Assembly (NCBI GenBank): GCA_025355505.1
Contig: JANXZM010000096.1
Span: 99,364-163,363 of the forward strand
Length of the DNA: 64,000 bases
Direction of reading: 5' to 3'
Origin: Acidobacteriaceae bacterium
GTDB taxonomy: Bacteria; Acidobacteriota; Terriglobia; Terriglobales; Acidobacteriaceae
Positions 25,883 through 35,242 of the stretch are shown one piece after another. The position numbers were made by a program, and so were the translations under genes. Under the pieces are notes generated by a model, which ran no database searches, was not told the DNA's origin, and saw only the letters and a program-made list of their open reading frames with translations. Numbering within the stretch: the stretch's first letter is position 1; each line of letters opens with the position of its first letter.

Positions 25883-27070
25883 ATGCCGGCCATCAAATTT
25901 CGTGGTGTGGACTTCATCGACTTCGACACGTTGCTGAACGACGACGAGCGCCTGGTGCGCGATACCGCGCGCAAGTTCATCGAAGACAACCTCGTCCCGA
26001 TCATCGAGGAGTGCAACCGCGCCGGCCGCTTCCCGCGCGAATTGGTGAAGCCCATGGCCGATCTCGGATTCTTCGGCGCCTCGCTGAACGGCTACGGCTG
26101 CGCCGGCATGTCGAACGTCGAATATGGCCTGGTCACGCAGGAACTGGAACGCGGAGATTCCGGCGTGCGCTCGTTTGTCAGCGTGCAGTCGGCGCTGGTG
26201 ATGTATCCGATTTATACCTTTGGCACTGACGAGCAGAAAAACACCTGGCTGCCCGCGATGCAGAAAGGCGAAAAACTAGGCTGCTTCGGATTGACCGAGC
26301 CCGACTTCGGGTCGAATCCCGGCGGCATGAGGACGCGCGCTCGTAAAGTTGGAAAAGAATATGTGTTGAACGGCGAAAAGATGTGGATCACCTCGGGCAC
26401 GATCGCCGATGTGGCGGTGATCTGGGCCAAGGTCAGTTCCGAAGATGACGAAGATGTCGTTCGCGGTTTTCTGGTGGAGACCGACCGTCCTGGATTCAAG
26501 GCCGATGACATTCACGGGAAATGGTCGCTGCGCGCTTCGGTGACATCAGGCTTGTCGCTCCAGGATGTGCGGATCCCCGAATCGAACCTGTTGCCGGGAA
26601 CGGGCGGATTGAAGTCTCCGCTAATGTGCCTGAACCAGGCACGCTATGGAATCTCCTGGGGCGCGGTAGGCGCGGCGATGGCGTGTTACGACTGCGCACT
26701 GCAGTATTCGTTATTGCGGAAACAATTCCGCGATCAGCCCATCGCTTCCCATCAACTCGTGCAGGAGAAGCTCGCCTGGATGATCAGCGAGATCACAAAG
26801 GCGCAGTTGCTCGTGCTGCAAGTCGGCCGCTTGAAAGACGCTGGAAAAGTGCAGCACCAGCACATTTCGATGGCAAAGAGAAATAACGTCTGGATGGCGC
26901 TGGAGTGTGCGCGCCTGTCGCGAGATATTCTCGGCGCGAACGGCGTGGCCGACGACTACCCCATCATGCGCCACCTAATGAACCTTGAAAGCGTGAAGAC
27001 CTATGAGGGCACGCATGATATCCACACGCTGATTATCGGGGCGAGCGTGACCGGGATTGAAGCGTTCTAG
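25883..27070 (+). CDS. gcdH: Glutaryl-CoA dehydrogenase-like acyl-CoA dehydrogenase
   Basis: This FAD enzyme of 395 aa would oxidise and decarboxylate glutaryl-CoA to crotonyl-CoA in lysine/tryptophan or aromatic catabolism. The acyl-CoA dehydrogenase blocks are present: GCFGLTEPDFGSNPGGM (FAD contact) and the C-terminal catalytic base in YEGTHDIHTLIIG. The segment GVRSFVSVQSALVMYPI carries the Arg that contacts the distal carboxylate in glutaryl-CoA dehydrogenases, which favours that assignment over short-chain acyl-CoA enzymes. The product would feed the 3-hydroxyacyl-CoA dehydrogenases also present in the window. Confidence 0.87.
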   Translation: MPAIKFRGVDFIDFDTLLNDDERLVRDTARKFIEDNLVPIIEECNRAGRFPRELVKPMADLGFFGASLNGYGCAGMSNVEYGLVTQELERGDSGVRSFVSVQSALVMYPIYTFGTDEQKNTWLPAMQKGEKLGCFGLTEPDFGSNPGGMRTRARKVGKEYVLNGEKMWITSGTIADVAVIWAKVSSEDDEDVVRGFLVETDRPGFKADDIHGKWSLRASVTSGLSLQDVRIPESNLLPGTGGLKSPLMCLNQARYGISWGAVGAAMACYDCALQYSLLRKQFRDQPIASHQLVQEKLAWMISEITKAQLLVLQVGRLKDAGKVQHQHISMAKRNNVWMALECARLSRDILGANGVADDYPIMRHLMNLESVKTYEGTHDIHTLIIGASVTGIEAF

Positions 27071-27075
27071 AGGTC

Positions 27076-27597
27076 TTACGCGCGTAGTTTCCTGTCGCTA
27101 ACCACGATCGTCTCCGCTATCCGGTCGTGCACGCAGCAGCGGTTGGGGGTGGTGAAGTACTGAACAAGGCCGAAACCTCCTTCCAGCATGGAAGCGCCGT
27201 ATCCCAAAGCGCGCTCCATCGACTGCCAGAAGGTGATGCGCTTGTGGACCAGCGACACAACGCGGATTCCGACGATGCGCTTGCCTAGAGTGCGTCCGTT
27301 GCCCCAAAACAGGGTCAAGCCGAAGTAGAGAACCAGGAAGATTACGTTGGACAGTTCGTGGAAGTCCCCGTGAAGGTCAATGGGAATATTGGAGTCTCGG
27401 CCGTGAGCCAGCCATTGAATAAGAAACATTGCCGGGATGTACGCGATCAGGACCGCGACCATATCGACGAGGAATGCCGCCGCGCCGGCCTTAAAAGACG
27501 CCAGTGGCAGACCAGCTAAAGATTCCATTCTCTCTGTGGCGTGCGGTGCATAGCTGCGCGGGGCTGACGTTTTCCGCTCGGTTGCGGCCAGTGACAT
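27076..27597 (-). CDS. RDD-family membrane protein
   Basis: This is a predicted inner-membrane protein of 173 aa with three to four hydrophobic segments. The RDD pattern is visible as GAAAFLVDMVAVLIAYI in the first helix and GNGRTLGKRIVGIRVV after the second. RDD proteins are of unclear function, with some linked to ion exchange. I prefer the ATG at 27597 (MSLAATERK), preceded at five bases by GAGG, over the upstream ATG at 27624, which lacks a ribosome site. Its stop faces that of gcdH at a distance of five bases. Confidence 0.8.
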   Translation of the reverse strand: MSLAATERKTSAPRSYAPHATERMESLAGLPLASFKAGAAAFLVDMVAVLIAYIPAMFLIQWLAHGRDSNIPIDLHGDFHELSNVIFLVLYFGLTLFWGNGRTLGKRIVGIRVVSLVHKRITFWQSMERALGYGASMLEGGFGLVQYFTTPNRCCVHDRIAETIVVSDRKLRA

Positions 27598-27642
27598 AAG
27601 TTCCTCGTTTCGTGTGGGATTCATACGCAGCGCGCCAGCAAC

Positions 27643-28056
27643 TCATCCGTATAGCTCGCCCAGCAGTTCATACGCTCTCCGCATATGCGGAATCACGATG
27701 CTGCCGCCTACCACCAGCGCCACGTTGATGGCTTCTTCCTGCTCGGCGCGCGTCGCGCCCAGGCGATAGGACTGAATCACGTGGTAGCTGATGCAGTCGT
27801 CGCAACGCAGACAGGCGGAGGCGACCAGCCCCATCAATTCTTTGTGTTTCGCAGGCAGAGCGCCTTCCATGTAGGTGTTGTGATCCAGGTTGTAGAAGCG
27901 TTTGACGAGGAAGTTGTCCGCTTTCTCGACGTTTTCATTCAGACGGTTGCGGTTGTCCAGAAAATGCCGGGCGAGTTCGCTTTTTTCAGCAACCTGCTTC
28001 TCGGAGAATAGATAGGTAGGTTCTTTGCGGTCGGTGGTCGTCGGTTCGGTGGTCAT
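27643..28056 (-). CDS. Carboxymuconolactone decarboxylase/AhpD-like protein
   Basis: This is a 137-residue protein of the CMD/AhpD fold. The redox-type CxxC with following His is seen in [14 protein letters not shown], in the usual place on the central helix, and [24 protein letters not shown] closes the domain. Such proteins act as peroxidase-linked reductases or lyases. The start at 28056 ([13 protein letters not shown]) is preferred because the longer track ORF is encoded by a palindrome-rich intergenic repeat. It lies 46 bp before the RDD gene on the same strand. Confidence 0.8.
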   Translation of the reverse strand: MTTEPTTTDRKEPTYLFSEKQVAEKSELARHFLDNRNRLNENVEKADNFLVKRFYNLDHNTYMEGALPAKHKELMGLVASACLRCDDCISYHVIQSYRLGATRAEQEEAINVALVVGGSIVIPHMRRAYELLGELYG

Positions 28057-28255
28057 GAGGAAAAGATTAGCAGACGGTTCGCCGTCGGGGTGTTGGCGGA
28101 CGCTCGGCACAAATCGGAGCTTGTGGACGCCCCTGCGGTCCTTCTCGCTGCACACGTTACGCGGACAGAAGTGTCCGCGCCACACGAACTTGCACTTCCA
28201 TCTACGCTCCGAAGGGGCTATATTCCAAAGTCGCATTTATATTCAGGAGGCACTG

Positions 28256-29290
28256 ATGCCAACCCAATCCCGCCCCGAACCGCACGCGAGAAACTTTGGT
28301 GAAAATATTGAAAGCGATCTGGCCCTGGAATTCTTGCGTGTGGTGGAGAACGCGGCCATCGAGTCGGCGCGCACCATGGGCCAGGGGGATCGCCCGCTAA
28401 GCGACCAGGCGGCCACCGAGGCCATGCGCAAGACGATGGACACGGTCCCCATGCACGGCACCATTGTGATCGGAGAAGGCGAGCGCGACGACGCGCCCAT
28501 GCTTTATATCGGGGAGCAGGTGGGCGGCCCGTATCCGGACGGCCGCGATGTTCCGCATGTCGACATCGCGGTCGATCCGCTGGAAGGTACAAACCTCTGC
28601 GCCACCGGCGCGCCGGGGGCGATCACGGTGCTGGCGGCTTCGGAAAAAGGCGGGTTGCTGCATGCTCCCGACTGCTACATGGAAAAAATCGTGGTGGGGC
28701 CATCGTGCAAGAACGCGGTGGAACTGGACGCTCCGGTGGCCGTCAACCTGAAAAATATCGCGCGGCGTCTGCATCGCGGCGTGGAGGATCTGGTGGTGGT
28801 CGTGCTCGACCGACCGCGGCACGAGAAGCTGATCGCCGATATTCGGAAGGCGGGCGCGCGCATCAAGCTGATAGGCGACGGCGATCTCTCGGCGGGAATT
28901 GCCGCGGCGGTGATCGGAACCGGAGTGCACGCGGTCATGGGATCGGGCGGCGCACCGGAAGGCGTGATTACAGCAGCCGCGATCCGCTGCCTGAACGGAT
29001 ACATGCAGGGAAGGCTGATCATCGACAAGCCGGAAATGGAAGAACGCATAGCAAAGATGGGGATTAAAGATAAGAACAAAATTTACGAGGCGGAAGACCT
29101 CGCCCCAGGGAAACAGATGGTCTTCGCCGCGACTGGCGTAACCGAAGGCGCGCTGCTGAAAGGCGTCCGCTTCTTCGGCGAAGGGACGCGGACGTCTTCG
29201 GTGATTTTGACTTTGAAGACCGGACGGGTGCGATTTATTGAGAGCATCCATTTGGATAAGGGGCCGGATGTGAAGGTGAGGTTTTCTTAG
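28256..29290 (+). CDS. glpX: Class II fructose-1,6-bisphosphatase (GlpX)
   Basis: The 344-aa enzyme removes the 1-phosphate from fructose-1,6-bisphosphate in gluconeogenesis. GlpX landmarks are [20 protein letters not shown], the metal-binding [11 protein letters not shown] and [17 protein letters not shown]. The start is ATG at 28256, preceded by a strong AGGAGG five bases upstream. The extra 77 codons in the ORF track read through an intergenic palindrome (GCGGACAGAAGTGTCCGC). It is divergent from the AhpD-like gene and apparently monocistronic. Confidence 0.95.
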   Translation: MPTQSRPEPHARNFGENIESDLALEFLRVVENAAIESARTMGQGDRPLSDQAATEAMRKTMDTVPMHGTIVIGEGERDDAPMLYIGEQVGGPYPDGRDVPHVDIAVDPLEGTNLCATGAPGAITVLAASEKGGLLHAPDCYMEKIVVGPSCKNAVELDAPVAVNLKNIARRLHRGVEDLVVVVLDRPRHEKLIADIRKAGARIKLIGDGDLSAGIAAAVIGTGVHAVMGSGGAPEGVITAAAIRCLNGYMQGRLIIDKPEMEERIAKMGIKDKNKIYEAEDLAPGKQMVFAATGVTEGALLKGVRFFGEGTRTSSVILTLKTGRVRFIESIHLDKGPDVKVRFS

Positions 29291-29356
29291 GGGAGCTGAG
29301 CGTTCGCTTTTGGCTCTTAGCTCTTAGCGAAGCCAGCTTGTGGGGTCGCCCGGTGG

Positions 29357-29695
29357 TGTTTACTGACTAGTACCCCCTCCCCCCTGGTCTATAGGAATCA
29401 TAGGGTTAGCGGGAATTTTTCGGTTCGGTCTTTGAATCGAAAGGACTTATATCAAAGTATTCCGAAATAAGGACTTAGCGGATTTCTTGCACTGCCTCGG
29501 TCTTTATCGGCCTCCGAAGTGGGGCAAATCGTGTCAAGTATCAATTTTCAAAGAACGACGAGAGGGCTTTGGGGAGCGCGCGAACCGTCTCTGAAAACGG
29601 GCACACTGCCCCCTTGGCAATCCGATCTCTATTGTCGCGCATGGCGGGTTGGAAGTCTGTGAGATGGGTCACGGACGATTGTGATGAAAGTCAGT
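29357..29695 (+). repeat. Dispersed RAYT-associated element, copy B
   Basis: About 340 bp match copy C from GTTTACTG(A/G)(C/T)TAGTACCCC to TGTGATGAAA. In between are GGAATCAT, GGGAATTTTT, GGTCTTTGAATC, the imperfect palindrome TATTCCGAAATA (29458-29469) flanked by AAGGACTTA repeats, TTTTCAAAGAACG, GCGCGCGAACCGTC and ATTGTCGCGCA. No transposase remnant follows this copy. It explains most of the gene-free stretch 29291-29774. Confidence 0.78.
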
Positions 29696-29774
29696 AACCA
29701 GTGCCTAATACCAGCAAGGCCCGAAGGCATCCCCGCCGCTTGCCCATATTAAGGGTTTCACGTATTATGGGTCT

Positions 29775-30014
29775 GTGAATATCACGCTCTCCATTGATGA
29801 GGACCTGGTGAAGGAAGTCCGCAAAATTGCGATTGAACGGGATACGACGCTCACTGGTCTGGTGCGGTCCTACCTGCAAGAACTCGCCACTGAACATGCG
29901 AAATCTGGGCGCAAGCGGAGAGAACTAGAAGGGCTCGAACGGAGCTTTGAGCAGTTCCAGTTCAACGTGGGAAAGCGCACTTGGAAGCGGGAAGACTTGC
30001 ATGAGCGGCGCTGA
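29775..30014 (+). CDS. Antitoxin of a VapBC-type pair (ribbon-helix-helix-like)
   Basis: This is a 79-residue protein. The N-terminal MNITLSIDEDLVKEVRKIA resembles a ribbon-helix-helix DNA-binding fold, and the charged C-terminal tail (RSFEQFQFNVGKRTWKRED) would cap the toxin. The start is GTG at 29775. Its last codons overlap the toxin start by 14 bases, as is usual for toxin-antitoxin operons. It probably represses its own operon and neutralises the PIN nuclease. Confidence 0.75.
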   Translation: MNITLSIDEDLVKEVRKIAIERDTTLTGLVRSYLQELATEHAKSGRKRRELEGLERSFEQFQFNVGKRTWKREDLHERR

Positions 30015-30423
30015 CTTTCTCGACACGAACGTGCTCGTGTATGCCTATCAGTTCAATGATCGAGAGAAACAGCGAGTCGCTCATGAGCTGTTAAGAAAAG
30101 CGCTGACGGGAAAGTTCATAATCTCGACACAGGTCTTGTCCGAATTCGCCACCACGTTGCTTCATAAAGCTACGCCACCAGCAACTCCTGAGGCCATGAT
30201 CGACATCCTGGACAGGCTCTCGGGGATCAGGCTCGTTACGCCCGATGGCGACCTCATACGGCGTGCCGTGGAGGCCAAGGCCTCTTATGGACTACATTTC
30301 TATGATGGCTTGATTGTGGCCGCTGCCGAGCGCGCAGCTTGCGAACGAATCTGGTCGGAGGACTTCAACGCCGGGCAGAAATATTTTGGCGTCGTTGTGA
30401 CCAATCCCTTCCATAGGATCTAG
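30001..30423 (+). CDS. PIN-domain ribonuclease toxin (VapC-type)
   Basis: This is a 140-residue PIN domain. The acidic Mg-binding residues appear in DFLDTNVLVYAYQ (Asp 5 and 8), TQVLSEFATTL (Glu) and YDGLIVAAAE (Asp), with SEDFNAG near the end. VapC toxins cleave tRNA or rRNA when their antitoxin is lost. The true start is the ATG at 30001 within the antitoxin's last codons. The longer ORF-track start is in the antitoxin frame region. All expected catalytic acids are present, so the pair looks intact. Confidence 0.83.
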   Translation: MSGADFLDTNVLVYAYQFNDREKQRVAHELLRKALTGKFIISTQVLSEFATTLLHKATPPATPEAMIDILDRLSGIRLVTPDGDLIRRAVEAKASYGLHFYDGLIVAAAERAACERIWSEDFNAGQKYFGVVVTNPFHRI

Positions 30424-30550
30424 CCCTGCTCACGGGCACGTTCAGTTCTCCTGCTACAATCGCTAGCTTTATGATTCAAGGGAACTTCTTCGTCTACAGA
30501 AACGTACTTGTGGTGTGCTGTTAGAGTGGACCGCCGGCGACGTTGATGCT

Positions 30551-30667
30551 CGGCCCCTAAAGGGGCGTCTGATTTCGGAGAAGTAGCGGTATCGCGAAAG
30601 CTAAAGCGATGCCCCTTTCAAAGCTCGGAAACTTGCGGTATCACTCAGGCGATACCCTGATACAAAA
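30551..30667. repeat. Bipartite REP-like hairpin cluster, copy 1
   Basis: GCCCCTAAAGGGGC is followed by GGTATCGCGAAAGCTAAAGCGATGCCC and a second AACTTGCGGTATCACTCAGGCGATACCCTGATAC. The layout matches copies at 43968-44039 and, inverted, at 35413-35538 and 47327-47452. Another palindrome of a different family, GACGGGCGAGGGCGCCCGTC, follows at about 30708-30733. Together they fill the gap 30424-30758, and the ORF-track start of the sigma factor is read-through of this DNA. Confidence 0.65.
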
Positions 30668-30758
30668 CATGTTGGTGTCGGCGGCACGGCCGAGCTTTGC
30701 TCGGCTTGGACGGGCGAGGGCGCCCGTCCCCACACGAGCTAATTTACGGAGTCCAGTT

Positions 30759-31358
30759 TTGGAAGAAACCCAGGTTGTCGGATTGCTCGTCCGTCGCTGC
30801 GTTGGCGGCGATGCCTCGGCCTGGGAAGAAATCGTTCAGCGCTATCACCGGCGGATTTACAACGTCTGCTACCGCTTTGCCGGCGATTCCGACAACGCGC
30901 AGGACCTCACCCAAGAGGTCTTTATCAAGATGTATCGCACCCTGAACACCTATGACGCGGGTAAGGGCGCGTTCATGACCTGGGTCACAACGATCACGCG
31001 CAATCTGCTGGTGGATCACTTCCGCAAAAGTAAAGGAGACCGGATCACGGATTCGCTGGATTCCACGTCCTCCGAGCACGAAGATGCGCAGCCGCTTAGC
31101 GAGCAGATCGCCGACCGGGGACTGCCTCCGGATGCCGCGGTGCAGAGCCGGGAAACTCGGGAAATGGTGCATTCGGCGCTGCAAAAACTGTCTCCGGAGC
31201 TGCGGGAGGCGGTGATTTTGAGGGATTTACAGGATATGGACTATCGCGAAATTGCCACGGCTCTGAGGATCCCGGAGGGGACCGTCAAGTCGAGAATTAA
31301 CCGGGGACGAGCGGAACTTGCACGCCTCCTACAACGTACATATAGGCAGGTGATGTGA
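30759..31358 (+). CDS. ECF-type RNA polymerase sigma factor
   Basis: This is a 199-aa sigma-70 family protein of the extracytoplasmic-function type. Region 2 is seen in YNVCYRFAGDSDNAQDLTQEVFIKMY and region 4 in LSPELREAVILRDLQDMDYREIA with the helix-turn-helix IPEGTVKSRINRGRAEL. I place the start at TTG 30759 (LEETQVVGLL) because GGAG lies seven bases upstream. The 50 extra codons in the ORF track come from REP-like palindromes. It is the first gene of a four-gene overlapping operon with a zinc-finger anti-sigma and two membrane proteins, which points to envelope-stress control. Confidence 0.88.
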   Translation: MEETQVVGLLVRRCVGGDASAWEEIVQRYHRRIYNVCYRFAGDSDNAQDLTQEVFIKMYRTLNTYDAGKGAFMTWVTTITRNLLVDHFRKSKGDRITDSLDSTSSEHEDAQPLSEQIADRGLPPDAAVQSRETREMVHSALQKLSPELREAVILRDLQDMDYREIATALRIPEGTVKSRINRGRAELARLLQRTYRQVM

Positions 31359-32146
31359 TGCCAGGTGAAACAAAACACGGGATGGAGTGCACCGAGTTCG
31401 AAGCCCTCGTCAGCGACGCCATGGACGGTGACGGGCAGTTGAGCGCGGCGTGCAAGGAGAGCTTCGAGGCTCATCGGCGCGTCTGCGGAATTTGCGGTCC
31501 GCTGTTCGCGGACGTGCAGGCGGGGCAGCAGTGGCTGCGGTCATTAGCATTGGAGGCGGTCGAGCCTCCGGTGCACCTGGTACACAACATTCTGGCGGCC
31601 ACCAGCGGAGTCGCGAGCACTCGTCTGCACACAGCGACGCCCGACGGCAGGACGACTCGGTTCGGCCAGCGGTGGCGCGAGCGGTGGGATTCCTACTCCG
31701 CTTCCTACTTCAGACCGGTGGCGGGCTTTGTGCGTCAGCCGCGGTTTGTGATGTCGTTCGGGATGATCTTCTTCTCATTTTCGCTGGCTCTGAACGCGGC
31801 GGGCGTCAAGCCGGCGGACGTGGCGAAGGTCGATCTGCGGCCATCGGCGTTGCGGCATGCGTACAACAACGCGCAGATCAAGGTTGTGAAGTACTACGAC
31901 AATATTCGCTTCGTGTACGAGATCGAATCGAAGGTGCGCGAGCTGAAGCGGGCCAACACTCCCGCCGAGCCTGGCCCCGAAGAACAGAAAGAAAATCGCA
32001 AGAACAATACCAGTGGACCACCAGAGCAGCGACAGGATCGTAACTACTCCCAGGAATACAACCAGCCGGTGTTAGCCGCGCTGCGGGATGGGGTGGTGGA
32101 TGCTTCACCTGCCGTGACGATGACCACAAATCGGAGGTTCGTATGA
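31355..32146 (+). CDS. Zinc-finger anti-sigma factor, membrane-anchored
   Basis: The 263-aa protein starts by GTG or ATG overlapping the sigma stop. Its N-terminus has the anti-sigma zinc motif HxxxCxxC in EAHRRVCGICG with an upstream Cys (MECTEFEALV). A hydrophobic segment (FVMSFGMIFFSFSLALNAAG, about 130-150) could cross the membrane. The extracytoplasmic part has a short coiled-coil-like stretch and a Gln/Asn/Pro-rich tail. It probably holds the sigma factor inactive at the membrane until a signal. The overlap with the next gene (ATGA) keeps stoichiometry. Confidence 0.83.
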   Translation: MMPGETKHGMECTEFEALVSDAMDGDGQLSAACKESFEAHRRVCGICGPLFADVQAGQQWLRSLALEAVEPPVHLVHNILAATSGVASTRLHTATPDGRTTRFGQRWRERWDSYSASYFRPVAGFVRQPRFVMSFGMIFFSFSLALNAAGVKPADVAKVDLRPSALRHAYNNAQIKVVKYYDNIRFVYEIESKVRELKRANTPAEPGPEEQKENRKNNTSGPPEQRQDRNYSQEYNQPVLAALRDGVVDASPAVTMTTNRRFV

Positions 32147-33147
32147 ACTGCGCCAATCATGCTGATGCGTCCGCAGTGGCCTATTGCCGCACTTGCGGAA
32201 AGGCACTGTGCGCCAACTGTACACGTCCCGTGCGGGGCGTGATCTATTGCGAGGACTGCCTGGGAGCCAAGATGGAAGGCATTCCAGCGGGAGCAGCCGC
32301 ATTTGCTCCGGTCACGTTTTCCCCGTCAGCGTCCGGGCAGATTCCTCCACCACCTCCTCCGGGAAGCGGCAGCGGCCCCAATCCAACCGTGGCCGGAATT
32401 CTTGCTGGAATCTGTCCCTTCGGCGTGGGTGCCGTATACACCGGGCAGTACGCCAAGGGACTGGCGCATCTGGCCATCTTCGGATTGCTCATCGCCGGGG
32501 CCAACGCCAGCGACCACGGGCACAGCGAAGCTCTCGGTGTTTTCTGCGGCCTCGGCATTGCGTTCTTCATCGTCTACCAGATCTTCGATGCGGTGCGCTC
32601 GGCGAAAGCGATCCAGATGTCGCAACCGATACCGGATCCCTTCGGCCTGGCGGCAACGTTTGGCGGCGGGGGCAAGGTTGAGGCGAGCAAAGTCCCAATT
32701 GGCGCGGTCGTGCTTATTCTGGTGGGCGCGCTCTTCTTGCTGAACACGGCTGGTCTGTTTGAGCTGAACTTCCACCGTTTCTGGGGAGTGATTCTCATTG
32801 CGATCGGCGGTTGGCTATTCGCAACCCGATGGGGATTGATCGGTGCCCAGAGAGGCTGCTCTTGCCAACAGTGTCGGGCTCAATGCCTGATGGGGCCCGC
32901 ATTCCTGGTGACGATCGGTGTAATCGGGCTGATCGACAGTTTCCGTAACGTTGGTTTTTTCGGCTACGTGGGCGGCATCCTGCTGGTTGTGGGCGGCGTC
33001 AAGTTGCTGCAGGGAACCTCGTCGGCCGAGGGACACATCCCTTCACTGGCTTCGTGCTCAACACCGGCGGGATTTCCGATTCCTCCATCACCGCCGGTTC
33101 CATCCGTTCCACCCGTTCCGCCAACCAGTGAGGTGAACCGTGGCTAG
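32143..33147 (+). CDS. B-box-like zinc-finger membrane protein with DUF5668-like segment
   Basis: This is a 334-aa protein. Residues 1-40 have a zinc-binding pattern (CANHADASAVAYCRTCGKALCANC, then CEDC) like B-box fingers. A Pro-rich linker follows, then a TM2-like pair of helices (about 85-150). A C-terminal set of short hydrophobic hairpins (IGAVVLILVGALFLLN, FWGVILIAIGGWLFATRW) resembles the LiaF-type/DUF5668 unit. It overlaps both neighbours by a few bases. The location suggests a membrane sensor or effector of the sigma circuit. The exact role is unknown. Confidence 0.78.
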   Translation: MNCANHADASAVAYCRTCGKALCANCTRPVRGVIYCEDCLGAKMEGIPAGAAAFAPVTFSPSASGQIPPPPPPGSGSGPNPTVAGILAGICPFGVGAVYTGQYAKGLAHLAIFGLLIAGANASDHGHSEALGVFCGLGIAFFIVYQIFDAVRSAKAIQMSQPIPDPFGLAATFGGGGKVEASKVPIGAVVLILVGALFLLNTAGLFELNFHRFWGVILIAIGGWLFATRWGLIGAQRGCSCQQCRAQCLMGPAFLVTIGVIGLIDSFRNVGFFGYVGGILLVVGGVKLLQGTSSAEGHIPSLASCSTPAGFPIPPSPPVPSVPPVPPTSEVNRG

Positions 33148-34621
33148 CCCAATTACTCCGACTCCGCATCGTTCGATCGCCGGGCCCGTCGTGCTGATCC
33201 TGCTGGGAGTAGTGTTCCTGATGGGAGCCATGGGCATACTGAACTGGGATTTTCTCTTCCATTTGTTCGGACGCTACTGGGGTGCCCTGCTGATCCTATG
33301 GGGCGTGCTCAAGCTGATTGAATACGAACAGGCCAAGCGCTCCGGCCAACCGGCGCGCGGCATTGGGGTCGGCGGCGTTTTCCTGATGCTGTTCCTGATC
33401 GGGGCCGGACTGATTGCCACCCAGGCGGCGCGTTTGAACTGGAAGAGCATCGGGGAGCACATCCAGATTGGCGATTGGGATGCGGCCGAGATTTTTGGCG
33501 GCTCCACATTCAACTACAGCGACGAACTAAGCCAGGAAATCCCGGCGGGCGGCACGCTGCACGTGAATGACGACCGCGGCACGATTACGATCAATGTGGC
33601 GGATGGCAAAACGATGAAAGTTTTGGTGCGCAAAAAAGTCCGCGCGGAGAAAGAGCAGGACGCCGAAAACTACAACAGCAAAACTAAGCCCCAGATCATC
33701 GTCGGCGAGAAGGTCGTGACGCTGAACGCCAACACTCAGGGCGCGGGCGACAAGGGCGTGACCACCGACATGGATATTTATGTGCCCCTCAATACCGCGC
33801 TGGTGATTACCTCGGGTAGAGGCGATGTGACCATCGCGGGCATGGCCAGCAATGTTGAGGTCAACCACCATCGCGGCGAAGTCAACATCAACGACCACAC
33901 CGGCAACATCTCGCTGAACCTGGACGGCAGCTCCGCCCGGCTGGGACATGTGAAGGGCGACGTGACCATTCAGGGCAAGGCGAACGAAGTGGCGGTGGAA
34001 GATGTGGATGGCGCGGTTCACCTCAATGGAGAGTTTCAGGAAAGCGTGCGCATGGCTCGAGTCAGCAAGACAGTGAGCTTCCGCTCGTCGCGCACGGAAA
34101 TGGAATTTGCGCGCCTGGATGGCCGGCTGGATCTGGATTCCGGCGACTTGCGCGCCGATTCGCTATCAGGACCGATGCGCCTGACGACACATTCGAAGGA
34201 TATCGCGCTCAAAGGCTTGTCGGGCGATCTGCGACTGGAAGACGAAAACGGCACAGTCGAAGTCGGGCTGCACCATCCTGGGAATATCCAGATTGATAAC
34301 CATAAGGGCGACGTGCAGGTTTCGATTCCGCCGAATACGGCGATCAAGGTTGAGGCGCGCACCCGCCAGGGAGAGATTGAGAGCGACTTCGACGAGATCA
34401 AAGTCGACAATCGTGACAAGCAATCGAGCGCCAGCGGTTCGATTGGAACCAACGGCCCGCGGCTGGTAATAAACTGCGAAAAGGGAGCGATCGAGATCCG
34501 CAAAGGAACGGTTGCAGTGGTTCCTCAGGCGCCGCCGATTCCGCCAGCCACGCCGAACCTGGGCGAGCCGGCAAAAGCTCTGCCTGCTCCGAAAGCGAAG
34601 CCGGTGGAGAGCGAGAACTAG
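33140..34621 (+). CDS. LiaF-like membrane protein with DUF4097-type beta-repeat domain
   Basis: The 493-aa protein starts at GTG 33140, overlapping the previous stop. Residues 15-100 hold three hydrophobic segments in the LiaF/DUF5668 style (VVLILLGVVFLMGAMGILNW). Residues 130-460 form a long series of short beta-strand repeats (INVADGKTMKV, VTIAGMASNVEV, GEVNINDHTGNISL) typical of DUF4097 putative adhesins, probably a beta-helix outside the membrane. The tail is Pro/Ala-rich. It ends the sigma-factor operon and may be its envelope output or sensor. Confidence 0.8.
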   Translation: MASPITPTPHRSIAGPVVLILLGVVFLMGAMGILNWDFLFHLFGRYWGALLILWGVLKLIEYEQAKRSGQPARGIGVGGVFLMLFLIGAGLIATQAARLNWKSIGEHIQIGDWDAAEIFGGSTFNYSDELSQEIPAGGTLHVNDDRGTITINVADGKTMKVLVRKKVRAEKEQDAENYNSKTKPQIIVGEKVVTLNANTQGAGDKGVTTDMDIYVPLNTALVITSGRGDVTIAGMASNVEVNHHRGEVNINDHTGNISLNLDGSSARLGHVKGDVTIQGKANEVAVEDVDGAVHLNGEFQESVRMARVSKTVSFRSSRTEMEFARLDGRLDLDSGDLRADSLSGPMRLTTHSKDIALKGLSGDLRLEDENGTVEVGLHHPGNIQIDNHKGDVQVSIPPNTAIKVEARTRQGEIESDFDEIKVDNRDKQSSASGSIGTNGPRLVINCEKGAIEIRKGTVAVVPQAPPIPPATPNLGEPAKALPAPKAKPVESEN

Positions 34622-34816
34622 CTCCTTTTCGGCCTGGCACCACTGGCCTGCGCGATCTTCACCGTCAATCTTCTCGCAAATGTGCCGTTCACCGCGGACT
34701 TCTCAGCCTGTATCTGGGAATATCGGTGTTGCGCTGCTCAGTGTCGTCGCTCGGGCCGTGTGGGGGTTTTATCATTCATTCGGCGACGAGCCCATGTGGC
34801 AGGTCAGTAAATATGA

Positions 34817-35242
34817 TCAGTTAGACTCCGCACGCGGCGCTCGTGGAGAATACAGCAGCAGCAGCAGGAAGCCACCCCGATAAAAGCCCCAGACGTTGCC
34901 CAGCGTAAATCCCATTATCCGCAGAATAAGGCCGAACAAACCCAACGATTCGCACATCGCGTACAAACACAGGTAGCCCGTTCTCCAACGCGCCACCGCT
35001 ACACTGTCGTCGGACCTTTCTTTCAGCAACGCTTCGGACGGCAAGACCAGCGTCCGGCGCACCACGACAGTCGCGCCCACCAGACTGATCGAAATCAAAG
35101 AGAGGGCGTAGAACAAAGTATTCGGCGGATTGTGAGCCAGTATCCGAGCGAGCGTTTCTCCCACCACCGCATACAGCGCGATGCTCACCAGCATGGCGAT
35201 CTGAAACAGTCGCACCAGCCGCACTGCAAGGTCCATTGCCAT
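34817..35242 (-). CDS. Four-helix membrane protein of unknown function
   Basis: The 141-residue protein has four hydrophobic stretches (LFQIAMLVSIALYAVVG, LFYALSLISISLVGATVVV, YLCLYAMCESLGLFGLILRI, VWGFYRGGFLLLLLY). The ATG at 35242 has GGAG six bases upstream. No named family is recognised. It lies convergent to the LiaF/DUF4097 gene with a 195-bp gap that shows nothing clear. Confidence 0.6.
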   Translation of the reverse strand: MAMDLAVRLVRLFQIAMLVSIALYAVVGETLARILAHNPPNTLFYALSLISISLVGATVVVRRTLVLPSEALLKERSDDSVAVARWRTGYLCLYAMCESLGLFGLILRIMGFTLGNVWGFYRGGFLLLLLYSPRAPRAESN

